This document shows, piece by piece, positions 37,695-44,544 of a DNA stretch of 44,969 nucleotides. Made by a program: the position numbers and the translations under genes. The first letter of the stretch is position 1. Every line of letters starts with the position of its first letter. The stretch is from assembly GCA_902552185.1 (NCBI GenBank), contig CACDFZ010000003.1, positions 1-44,969 on the forward strand, in the 5' to 3' direction. The notes under the pieces are model-generated. The model had not been told where the DNA came from. It was given only the letters and a program-made list of their open reading frames with translations, and made no database searches. The DNA is from an uncultured Pelagibacteraceae bacterium (GTDB lineage: Bacteria; Pseudomonadota; Alphaproteobacteria; Pelagibacterales; Pelagibacteraceae).

Positions 37695-38741
37695 TTATCT
37701 TGCTGGTGGTACATAAAGAATCCCACCTTTTGTCCATAACTCATTCGGACCTCTATTAGGTAAAATTCCTGTGTCTGCTATGTGTTTTTTATAGCTTTCA
37801 CCGTAATTACCAACTTGCTCGATAATTCTTAAGCTCCAATCATTGTCTAGACCGAAAGCTGCACCTAATTCACCCTCAGCACCAACTAATCTTTTAATAG
37901 CTGGATTATCAGAGTCTTTTAAGCTTGAAGCGTTTGATGAATTAACACCGTATTCTTCTGCTTCGATCATAGTGTTTAGAGACCATCTAACAATGTCTTC
38001 CCATACAGAGTCACCTTGTCTTACAACAGGTCCTAATGGTTCTTTTGATATTGTTTCTGGTAATACTTTATGCTCATCTGGGTTACTCAACTTAGTTCTT
38101 TGAGCAGCTAATCCAGATTTATCTGTAGTATAAGTATCACATCTTCCAGCATCATAAGCTTGAACAACTTCGTCTGCTTTTTCAAACGCAATTGGTTCAT
38201 ACTTGATATTTTTAGAATTGAAGAAGTCTCTCATGTTAAGCTCAGTAGTTGTACCTGTGTTTGTACAAGCAGAAATACCGTCTCTGAAATCATTTACAGA
38301 ATTGATTCCTGATGCTTTTCTAACCATGAAACCTTGACCATCATAAAAGTTTACACCAACAAATGTTAATCCGATGTCAGCATCTCTTGATAATGTCCAA
38401 GTTGTGTTACGTGCAAGTACGTCGATTTCACCTGAAGTTAATGCAGTAAATCTCTCTTTTGCACTTAATGGAGTATATTTAACTTTGTCAGCATCACCTA
38501 ATACAGCAGCTGCTACAGCTCTACATACGTCCACATCTATGCCGGTCCAGTTTCCTGCTTCATCAGCATTTGAAAATCCTGGAAGTCCTTGTGAAACTCC
38601 ACATTTTACAAAACCAGCTTTCTTAGTGTTGTCTAAAGTCTTAGATTTTTTAGAACCAGCACCGCCTCCACTTTGGCCACAAGCCACAAGCAATAGAGAT
38701 GCAAATCCAACTAAAATCCAAGTTTTAATTGATTTAATCAT
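37695..38741 (-). CDS. aapJ: General L-amino acid ABC transporter binding protein AapJ
   Basis: Substrate-binding protein of the amino-acid importer, 348 residues, high-affinity scavenger of amino acids. GFVKCGVSQGLPGFSNADE, GIDVDVCRAVAAAVLGD, FTALTSGEIDVLARNTTWTL and TYTTDKSGLAAQRTKL are AapJ/BztA signatures. The N-terminus has a helix ending in LLVAC (Cys21), a lipobox, then a Gly/Ser/Lys linker, so it may be lipid-anchored, unlike soluble AapJ of rhizobia. Base composition is less AT-rich than its neighbours, consistent with high expression. First gene of the operon. Confidence 0.96.
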   Translation of the reverse strand: MIKSIKTWILVGFASLLLVACGQSGGGAGSKKSKTLDNTKKAGFVKCGVSQGLPGFSNADEAGNWTGIDVDVCRAVAAAVLGDADKVKYTPLSAKERFTALTSGEIDVLARNTTWTLSRDADIGLTFVGVNFYDGQGFMVRKASGINSVNDFRDGISACTNTGTTTELNMRDFFNSKNIKYEPIAFEKADEVVQAYDAGRCDTYTTDKSGLAAQRTKLSNPDEHKVLPETISKEPLGPVVRQGDSVWEDIVRWSLNTMIEAEEYGVNSSNASSLKDSDNPAIKRLVGAEGELGAAFGLDNDWSLRIIEQVGNYGESYKKHIADTGILPNRGPNELWTKGGILYVPPAR

Positions 38742-38761
38742 ATTTATGATTCCCTCATTTT

Positions 38762-38795
38762 ATTGTTAACAATATTTTGAAATTAAAATTTCAAA
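38762..38795 (-). promoter_or_regulatory. aapJ: Paired palindromes in aapJ leader
   Basis: Two perfect palindromic elements lie 21-54 bases before the aapJ ATG: ATTGTTAACAAT (38762-38773) and TTTGAAAT-TAAA-ATTTCAAA (38776-38795, 8-base arms, 4-base spacer). As DNA they could be operators; as RNA the second could form a hairpin near the ribosome site (GAGGGA about 12 bases before the ATG). No known riboswitch class is recognised. Confidence 0.45.
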
Positions 38796-38886
38796 GAATA
38801 AAGTATGAAGAATCTATCTATTAATTTCAATCTGATAAAATAACCACAAGATATAGATGTAATAATTCAAAAATACCAAATATACG

Positions 38887-38892
38887 ATTATA
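38887..38892 (-). promoter_or_regulatory. aapJ: Candidate aapJ -10 box
   Basis: TATAAT on the minus strand, about 145 bases upstream of the aapJ ATG, giving a leader of roughly 140 bases that contains both palindromes. No strong -35 (GAACTT at 17-base spacing). Confidence 0.4.
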
Positions 38893-38920
38893 CACCTCTT
38901 TTATAACACAAGTTCTAAGT

Positions 38921-38926
38921 TATAAT
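38921..38926 (+). promoter_or_regulatory. Candidate leaderless -10 box of the tautomerase gene
   Basis: TATAAT ends five bases before the ATG at 38932, the same spacing as for the PuuD-like gene. The upstream hexamer at 17-base spacing (CTTTTA) is weak. It shares the 190-base aapJ/tautomerase divergent region. Confidence 0.4.
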
Positions 38927-38931
38927 TTCTT

Positions 38932-39372
38932 ATGCCAACATATTTCGTTAACTCATCAAATATTAAAATTAAAAAAAATATTAAAGAAAAATTAGCAAAA
39001 AAAATAACACAAGTTCATAATGAAGCTACTGGTGCAAATAAATATTTTGCACAAGTTATTTTTTATGATACTAAAAAAGGAGATCACTATATGGGTGGTA
39101 AAATAGTCTCAAAACCAGAAGTCTTTATATACGGTCACATAAGATCGGGTAGAACAGCCAAGATTAAAAATAGATTAATAACAAGTTTAAGAGAAATTAT
39201 TAGAAAGAATACCAAATTAGATAAAGATAATATCTGGATCTATATATTAGATTTAAAACCTAGCCAAATGATAGAATATGGAGAAATACTTCCTCAATCT
39301 GGAAAAGAAAAAAAGTGGTTCAAAAATTTACCGATAAAGCTAAAGAATAGATTGAACAAGATTGATAACTAA
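38932..39372 (+). CDS. Tautomerase superfamily protein, cis-CaaD family
   Basis: A 146-residue protein starting Met-Pro, so Pro becomes the N-terminal catalytic residue after Met removal. Counting from that Pro, His28, Arg70, Arg73, Tyr103 and Glu114 fall exactly where cis-3-chloroacrylic acid dehalogenase (cis-CaaD) and its homolog Cg10062 have theirs. Matching stretches are AQVIFYDTKKGDHYMGG, YGHIRSGRTAKIKNRL, DNIWIYILDLKPSQMIEYG and LPQSGKEKKWF. The family hydrolytically dehalogenates or hydrates three-carbon unsaturated acids. The natural substrate here is not known; the active site is complete. The gene sits alone between aapJ (divergent) and trmB (convergent, four-base overlap). Confidence 0.9.
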   Translation: MPTYFVNSSNIKIKKNIKEKLAKKITQVHNEATGANKYFAQVIFYDTKKGDHYMGGKIVSKPEVFIYGHIRSGRTAKIKNRLITSLREIIRKNTKLDKDNIWIYILDLKPSQMIEYGEILPQSGKEKKWFKNLPIKLKNRLNKIDN

Positions 39373-39989
39373 TAAGAACTAAACATAAGAGAATTTATTT
39401 TATTCCCTTTTTTTTCAGCTTTTAAATAATATTTAGTTTTAATTGTAACAATTTTATTTATTTGTTTAATTTTAATTTTAGTGTTTTTTTTAAGAATAGT
39501 TTTAACATATTCAAAATATTGATGATTATCGGTGCTAAAATAAACTTTTCCATTTTTTTTTAAAATTTTTAAAATTTTTTTTAAAAATAACTCATTCACA
39601 ATACGTCTTTTGTGGTGTCTTTTTTTGGGCCATGGATCCGGAAAAAGAATATATATAATATTAAAACGAAGTTTTTTGAATTTGTTTATGAACTTTTGAA
39701 AAACAAATGGATAAAGATAGATATTTCTTATATCATTATTTATACAATAATCTGAAACGTTTAACATGCCATTCTTAAAAGGATCTACGCCAATTATATT
39801 TTTCTTTACGTTTTTTTTAGATAAATAAATTAAGTTTTCACCCATGCCAATACCTATTTCTAATAATACTTTTTTTTTTAAATTAAGTTTATTGATATCA
39901 TTTTTTTTTAGAAAATATTTGAAGTTATTTTCTTTTGTTTTTGAAATTTTTCTCGATTTTACTCTTCCAAAATAAAATTTTTTTTTCAT
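39369..39989 (-). CDS. trmB: tRNA (guanine-N7-)-methyltransferase
   Basis: SAM-dependent enzyme making m7G46 in the variable loop of tRNAs. 206 residues. The SAM-binding motif is LLEIGIGMGENLIYLSKK, followed by NIIGVDPFKNG, and the TrmB signature is LFPDPWPKKRHHKRRI. It is at the short end of the family and Lys-rich. It follows the SGNH gene by 27 bases. The end overlaps the tautomerase gene tail-to-tail by four bases. Confidence 0.94.
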   Translation of the reverse strand: MKKKFYFGRVKSRKISKTKENNFKYFLKKNDINKLNLKKKVLLEIGIGMGENLIYLSKKNVKKNIIGVDPFKNGMLNVSDYCINNDIRNIYLYPFVFQKFINKFKKLRFNIIYILFPDPWPKKRHHKRRIVNELFLKKILKILKKNGKVYFSTDNHQYFEYVKTILKKNTKIKIKQINKIVTIKTKYYLKAEKKGNKINSLMFSSY

Positions 39990-40016
39990 TTGATTGAATT
40001 ATACAGAGGATAAATT

Positions 40017-41171
40017 TTATTCTAATGAGCTAATTTCATTAAATATATCTTTTTTGTTTAAACCATTAAAAATTTTAATAGTGCCATCTTTGTTCCAGTG
40101 AATATCCCCTAATATAAAATTGTCTAAAATAAATTTTCTTTTATTATCGTTATGAAATTGATCATATAAACTGATAAAATTAATATTATTTTTTTTTGAA
40201 AATTTTTTCCAATAAGTTTCATGCTTATTATCACCGTAAAATATTTGAGTTGGCCAAGGATAGACAATCAAGTAAGACTTGATTTTATTTTTTTCAAAAA
40301 GATCATATAAATTTTTTAGAAAATAATCTGACTTTTTAAGTCCATCTTTGACTTTAAAATACGTTTTCTCATTAAAAGTCCAAAAACCTCTATCTATTGT
40401 AAGCATCCTAAAAAATAAGGTATCTTCTTTTGTAGTTTTAAAAAAAGGTTTATTAAATTCTTTTGAAGCTTTATATTTTAACTTGATATAATTTTTAAAA
40501 ACCTCCGTACGATCAGATAATAGTAAAAGAGATCTAAATAAAAGTGTATTAGTGGATAAAAATTCTCCAACTTTGTAGAAAGATCTTTTATAAATTGGTT
40601 TAGTGTATTCATAATTAATTATTTTTGTCCTGTCTTTTGAGTAATTTAAAAATAATTCATCATAAATGTCTGAGACATCCAAGAATACTAAGGCATAATC
40701 AAACTTATATCCTTGATCAATATAATGTTTTGTTTTTAAATAATAAATTCCTGGTGAATATGAACCTACTGCACCGTTAAGCACCTCGAACTTATCATCT
40801 AATTTGTTTTGTATTAATCCACCAATCGTATATTTATAATCATAACCTGATCCTTCTATAAAAGAGTCTCCTAAAAGCAAAACCCTTTTTTGTTCTTTAT
40901 TCTCTTTTTCTATTTTCTTTTTTTTAAAATCTCTAAATCCAATTGAATTTGTCACAAGTCTTAATTTAAATTTTTGCCAATGCTCTATGACATCTATGTT
41001 TGGCATAAGATCATGATGATAAATTTCTGATTTTATCCTCCAATAATAATCGACTTTATTGGTGCTTTTCCATAATTTAGTTTTTTTAAATATTAAGTTT
41101 GTTAAGAATAGATCTAATATAAAATAAATGACAATAATAACAGAAATTTTTTTAAAATTTGATTCTTTCAT
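40017..41171 (-). CDS. Membrane-anchored SGNH/GDSL hydrolase-like protein
   Basis: A 384-residue protein with one N-terminal membrane helix (about residues 9-28) and a soluble, probably periplasmic, SGNH domain. TNSIGFRDF (74-82) is a motif common before SGNH domains; block I is LLLGDSFIEGSG with Ser103; NGAVGSYSPG carries an Asn (132); the C-terminal Asp356-x-His358 lies in LGDIHWNKDG, like the D-x-H-W block of AlgX/AlgJ-type O-acetyltransferases. It may deacylate or acetylate a surface glycan or lipid; substrate unknown. It lies 69 bases after tRNA-Arg on the same strand. Confidence 0.78.
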   Translation of the reverse strand: MKESNFKKISVIIVIYFILDLFLTNLIFKKTKLWKSTNKVDYYWRIKSEIYHHDLMPNIDVIEHWQKFKLRLVTNSIGFRDFKKKKIEKENKEQKRVLLLGDSFIEGSGYDYKYTIGGLIQNKLDDKFEVLNGAVGSYSPGIYYLKTKHYIDQGYKFDYALVFLDVSDIYDELFLNYSKDRTKIINYEYTKPIYKRSFYKVGEFLSTNTLLFRSLLLLSDRTEVFKNYIKLKYKASKEFNKPFFKTTKEDTLFFRMLTIDRGFWTFNEKTYFKVKDGLKKSDYFLKNLYDLFEKNKIKSYLIVYPWPTQIFYGDNKHETYWKKFSKKNNINFISLYDQFHNDNKRKFILDNFILGDIHWNKDGTIKIFNGLNKKDIFNEISSLE

Positions 41172-41240
41172 CTTAAAATTCTCACACTATTTATAAAAAA
41201 AATCCAGAATAATTGAAATAATAATTGACCTTTAAAAATG

Positions 41241-41317
41241 TGGCGCGCCCTGAAGGATTCGAACCTACGACCCTCGGTTTAGAAAACCGATGCTCTATCC
41301 AACTGAGCTAAGGGCGC
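41241..41317 (-). tRNA. tRNA-Arg(UCU)
   Basis: A 77-base tRNA on the minus strand: acceptor GCGCCCT/AGGGCGC, anticodon stem TCGGT/ACCGA with loop TTTCTAA (anticodon TCT), T-arm GTAGG-TTCGAAT-CCTTC, discriminator G and encoded CCA. Its first base is separated by a single A from the stop codon of the GcvT-like gene on the same strand, so it is almost certainly cut from that operon's transcript by RNase P. Confidence 0.97.
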
Positions 41318-41318
41318 T

Positions 41319-42728
41319 CTAAGAGACTTCTCTAGTATTGGCATTGAATGACTGAGTAAATGGAATTTTAACTACAACAGCATCTACTGCCTTACTTGAG
41401 TATTTCTTTGGTAAGTGCACCTTATATTTTTTACCTAAGTTACCTATCGGAAAACCTGTTGCACTTAAATGTCCTTCATAAGGAACATATCCCATAGCTA
41501 TATTTGTTCCCTTTTCTGGATGGTACCACGGAGAAGTAATATAACCAACTGGTTTACCTCCATCGCTATTAGAGATTAGATAAAAATCATTAGCATAATC
41601 ATCTATAGGTTTACCCCCAAGCTCTAAACCAACTAATTGTAACTTATAAGGTTTGTCACCGTTTCTTAATTGATCTCTCATTTTTTCTAAAGCTTCTTTG
41701 CCAATATAATCAGTTTTCTTCTCCCATACACCTTTTCCAGATAGAGAAACTTGATAACCTAAATTACATTGGAATGGGTTAGTTTCATGATCTAAATCTT
41801 GTCCCCATGAGAGAATGCCGGCTTGGATACGTCTGTGATGAGCTGGTGCAATAACCATAAGTTTATGTTTTTTTCCTGCTTTTAAAACTGCATTCCACAT
41901 ATCTTCAGCGTACAAAGTTGCGTTTCTTAAATATATTTCATAACCTGCTTCTCCAGAAAAACCAGATTGTGATATAACGCAACTACGACCGCCTATATTT
42001 GCTTCAGCTAAACCATAGAAAGGCATATTATCAAAATCCACTTGATCACCTGCTAAATCTTTCATCAGAGCTTTCGATTTTGGACCTTGGATTTGAACTG
42101 GACATGCATCTATTTCGTCTATTTCAACATTAAATCTTTTATCTGCGTTTACTCCCTGCAAATAAAGACCAATATCGGAATCTGATAGACTAAACCAGAA
42201 TTCGTCATCAGCCACTCTTAACAAAACAGGGTCATTTAAAACTCCGCCTTTATAATTACATAAAATTACATAACGACCTCTCATTGTTGAGATTTTTGTT
42301 GCATCTCTTGTAATTACATAATCGACAAATTTTTCTGCATCTGGTCCTTTAACTCTTATTTGTCTTTCAACAGCAACGTTCCACATTGTAACGTGGTTTT
42401 TTATTGCTGCATACTCAACCATTGCTCCTCCCTTTTCAGGTCTTACGTAACCTCTTGGATGATAAATTCTGTTGTATACAGTAGCTCTCCAGCAACCTGC
42501 TTTCATTGACAAGTGCCAATAAGGAGATTTTCTTACTCTTGTAGAAATTAACATTTCAACTTTAGTTGGTCCGCTTTGTCTAAGATTATAAGGAACTTGC
42601 CTATCAGACTGATCAACCGAAGTCTCATGACGGACTTTGTCATAATTAACTTTTTCAGGTTTTAAAGATATTAATTTGAATTTTTTCTTTGGTTTATTTT
42701 TTTTTATTTTTTTATTTTTCTTTGGCAT
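41319..42728 (-). CDS. GcvT/DmdA-like tetrahydrofolate-dependent methyltransferase
   Basis: A 469-residue paralog of glycine-cleavage T protein that resembles DMSP demethylase DmdA more than GcvT: HVTMWNVAVERQIRVKGPDA, a YKGGVLNDPVLLRV segment (NDP at 165-167, where GcvT has a double Asp), EFWFSLSDSDI, ACPVQIQGPKSKALM, and SQSGFSGEAGYEIYLRN. It has the C-terminal barrel domain (EKGTNIAMGYVPYEGH). The N-terminus carries about 58 extra residues with a Lys-rich run (2-18). Such enzymes move a methyl group from a methylated donor to THF; the donor here is not known. The gene overlaps the metF-like gene by 17 bases. Confidence 0.85.
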   Translation of the reverse strand: MPKKNKKIKKNKPKKKFKLISLKPEKVNYDKVRHETSVDQSDRQVPYNLRQSGPTKVEMLISTRVRKSPYWHLSMKAGCWRATVYNRIYHPRGYVRPEKGGAMVEYAAIKNHVTMWNVAVERQIRVKGPDAEKFVDYVITRDATKISTMRGRYVILCNYKGGVLNDPVLLRVADDEFWFSLSDSDIGLYLQGVNADKRFNVEIDEIDACPVQIQGPKSKALMKDLAGDQVDFDNMPFYGLAEANIGGRSCVISQSGFSGEAGYEIYLRNATLYAEDMWNAVLKAGKKHKLMVIAPAHHRRIQAGILSWGQDLDHETNPFQCNLGYQVSLSGKGVWEKKTDYIGKEALEKMRDQLRNGDKPYKLQLVGLELGGKPIDDYANDFYLISNSDGGKPVGYITSPWYHPEKGTNIAMGYVPYEGHLSATGFPIGNLGKKYKVHLPKKYSSKAVDAVVVKIPFTQSFNANTREVS

Positions 42729-43449
42729 AATTGTTTGCTACCAACCATTTATTTGTTTCCTTAAGACCACCAAAAGTATAAATATGAAAGTGTTCTGTTA
42801 CTTTCTTTAAGCTGTTTATCAATTCGTTAGGATCTCTAGGCTTCAATAAATCTAAAGCTTGTTTTGTATTAGATTTAAGAAAATTTAAAGAATTTTTTGC
42901 CCCAACAATACTCGCAAACTTTAACAAGCTGCTTATTTTTAAGGGACCAGTAATTCCAACATGAACTGGGAGAGTTTGTTTTGAAATAAAATTAGCTATT
43001 ACTGTTGGATCCAAAAGCCATTGCGTTACTATATAATCTGCAAGAGGAGTTTTTTCTTTCATAGCTTTTTCTAATTCTGAGTCGGATATATCAGGGGAAC
43101 CCTCAGGGTGTCCAGCAATTCCTATCTTCATTCCTTCGAATAATCCAGTCTCAAGTAATTGCAACGAGCAGTGGTATTCACCCACAGGTTCTCTCCCTCC
43201 GCCGATTACTAAAGCTTGTTTTACGCCTGAATCTTTACACATTTTTACATAGTCCTTTAACTCATTTAAATCTTTTATCGATCTTGCAGGGAAATGAGGG
43301 ATTGGGTTATACCCAGATTTAATTAGCTCGTCAGCTTTGTTTGCTACTTCTCTGTAATCGGTGCCAGGTAACATCGTAATATAAACATCCTTTAAACCAG
43401 GTAGAACTGATAGCTCTGTTTTAGAGGTTATTTCTAATGAAAATTTCAT
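42712..43449 (-). CDS. metF: Methylenetetrahydrofolate reductase-like protein
   Basis: A 245-residue flavin TIM-barrel protein of the MTHFR family, about 50 residues shorter than E. coli MetF. FSLEITSK (Glu6 at the catalytic-Glu position), PHFPARSIKD, LVIGGGREPVG, MKIGIAGHPEGSPD and ADYIVTQWLLDP correspond to family motifs. It would interconvert 5-methyl-THF and 5,10-methylene-THF. Beside a DmdA-like demethylase it probably runs in the oxidative direction, recovering C1 units from the transferred methyl group. The end overlaps the GcvT-like start, and the ATPase gene ends 12 bases upstream. Confidence 0.85.
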   Translation of the reverse strand: MKFSLEITSKTELSVLPGLKDVYITMLPGTDYREVANKADELIKSGYNPIPHFPARSIKDLNELKDYVKMCKDSGVKQALVIGGGREPVGEYHCSLQLLETGLFEGMKIGIAGHPEGSPDISDSELEKAMKEKTPLADYIVTQWLLDPTVIANFISKQTLPVHVGITGPLKISSLLKFASIVGAKNSLNFLKSNTKQALDLLKPRDPNELINSLKKVTEHFHIYTFGGLKETNKWLVANNYAKEK

Positions 43450-43461
43450 TTTACTATTTAA

Positions 43462-44532
43462 TTAGAAACATACTAAATGGTCAATAAAAATAGGGGTTTT
43501 AATACCAAACTTTTCAGATTTTTCGTGTTGATGAATATGATGGGAATGCACAAAGACTGGAATATGTTCACCCTTTTGAGTTTTTAAAGTGTAAATAAAA
43601 TTTGTGCCTCTAAACTTTCTATCAACTACCTCGAGTTTAAGTTTGCTCTGATCATCATGAATAAGATCCTCAGGTTGTAATAATAATTTTACACTTTCTC
43701 CTTTTGGATAATTCTTTAGTAGTTTCCCCCTTATCTCTCCTAACTCATTATGTTGTAAACTATGTACAGCACAGTCGTTTGTCACAACTTTGACGTCAAC
43801 AAAAACACCTTTATTTAAAAATTTCGCAACCTCTAATGAATTGGGTTCATGATGAACATTATAGGGAACATCATATTGTTTTAACTCTTGATTAAGTATT
43901 ATTCCACACCTATCAGCGAGAGAAAATGCTTCGTAAGAGTCGTGAGTTACAATTATAGTTGTTAAATTAATTTTTTTCAGTAGTTTTTTTACAGAATATT
44001 GTATTTCTTCTTTAAGACTTTGATCAATGTTTGAAAAAGGCTCGTCCAATAATAATAGATCCGGTTTAGACATTAATGATCTTGCTAAAGATACTCGTTG
44101 AGCTTCTCCAGCACTTATTTGGTGGGGAAATTTTTCCAGAATTGGTTCAATATGAAGTAATTTAATAATGTCCTCTGCTTCATAAGAAAAACCATTACCA
44201 TTAGACCTTTTTTTTCCAAAATTAATATTGTCAATTACTTTATAATTTGGAAATAATGAATTGTCTTGAAATGACAAAGCTATATTTCTTTTTTCTGGTT
44301 CAACATGAACCTCGTTAGAAGATATTAGTTTATCTTTTAAATAAATTTCACCAGCACTCAATTTTTGTAACCCGGCAATAGTTCTGAGTATTGTTGTTTT
44401 GCCAACACCAGATGGACCTAACAAAGAAATAATTTCACCTTTTTTTTCTATTTTAAGGTTTACATTGTTAACTTTGTTTTTTTCACTGGCAACAAAATTG
44501 CCATCTTTAATTTCAAAAAATCGATTTGACAT
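43462..44532 (-). CDS. ABC transporter ATPase, iron(III)-type
   Basis: A 356-residue FbpC/FutC-like ATPase. Walker A is GPSGVGKTT, the Q-loop is SFQDNSLFP, Walker B LLLLDEPFSNID and switch His VTHDSYEAF. The signature is ISAGEAQRVSLARSL, differing from LSGGQ at two positions. The C-terminal regulatory (TOBE-like) domain includes a His cluster (VHSHHIHQH, close to residue 330) and ends FIDHLVCF, as in ferric-iron transporter ATPases. It follows the permease by 12 bases. Substrate is probably Fe(III), but thiamine or other small ligands cannot be excluded without the binding protein. Confidence 0.85.
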   Translation of the reverse strand: MSNRFFEIKDGNFVASEKNKVNNVNLKIEKKGEIISLLGPSGVGKTTILRTIAGLQKLSAGEIYLKDKLISSNEVHVEPEKRNIALSFQDNSLFPNYKVIDNINFGKKRSNGNGFSYEAEDIIKLLHIEPILEKFPHQISAGEAQRVSLARSLMSKPDLLLLDEPFSNIDQSLKEEIQYSVKKLLKKINLTTIIVTHDSYEAFSLADRCGIILNQELKQYDVPYNVHHEPNSLEVAKFLNKGVFVDVKVVTNDCAVHSLQHNELGEIRGKLLKNYPKGESVKLLLQPEDLIHDDQSKLKLEVVDRKFRGTNFIYTLKTQKGEHIPVFVHSHHIHQHEKSEKFGIKTPIFIDHLVCF

Positions 44533-44544
44533 TTTTTGATTATA

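Noticed and set aside
38374..38769. Plus-strand ORF of 131 codons opposite aapJ
   Set aside because: Antisense shadow of the conserved aapJ gene, with no family resemblance.
41172..41240. Possible riboswitch or promoter before the SGNH gene
   Set aside because: Only 69 AT-rich bases after tRNA-Arg; no stable paired structure or known aptamer pattern seen.
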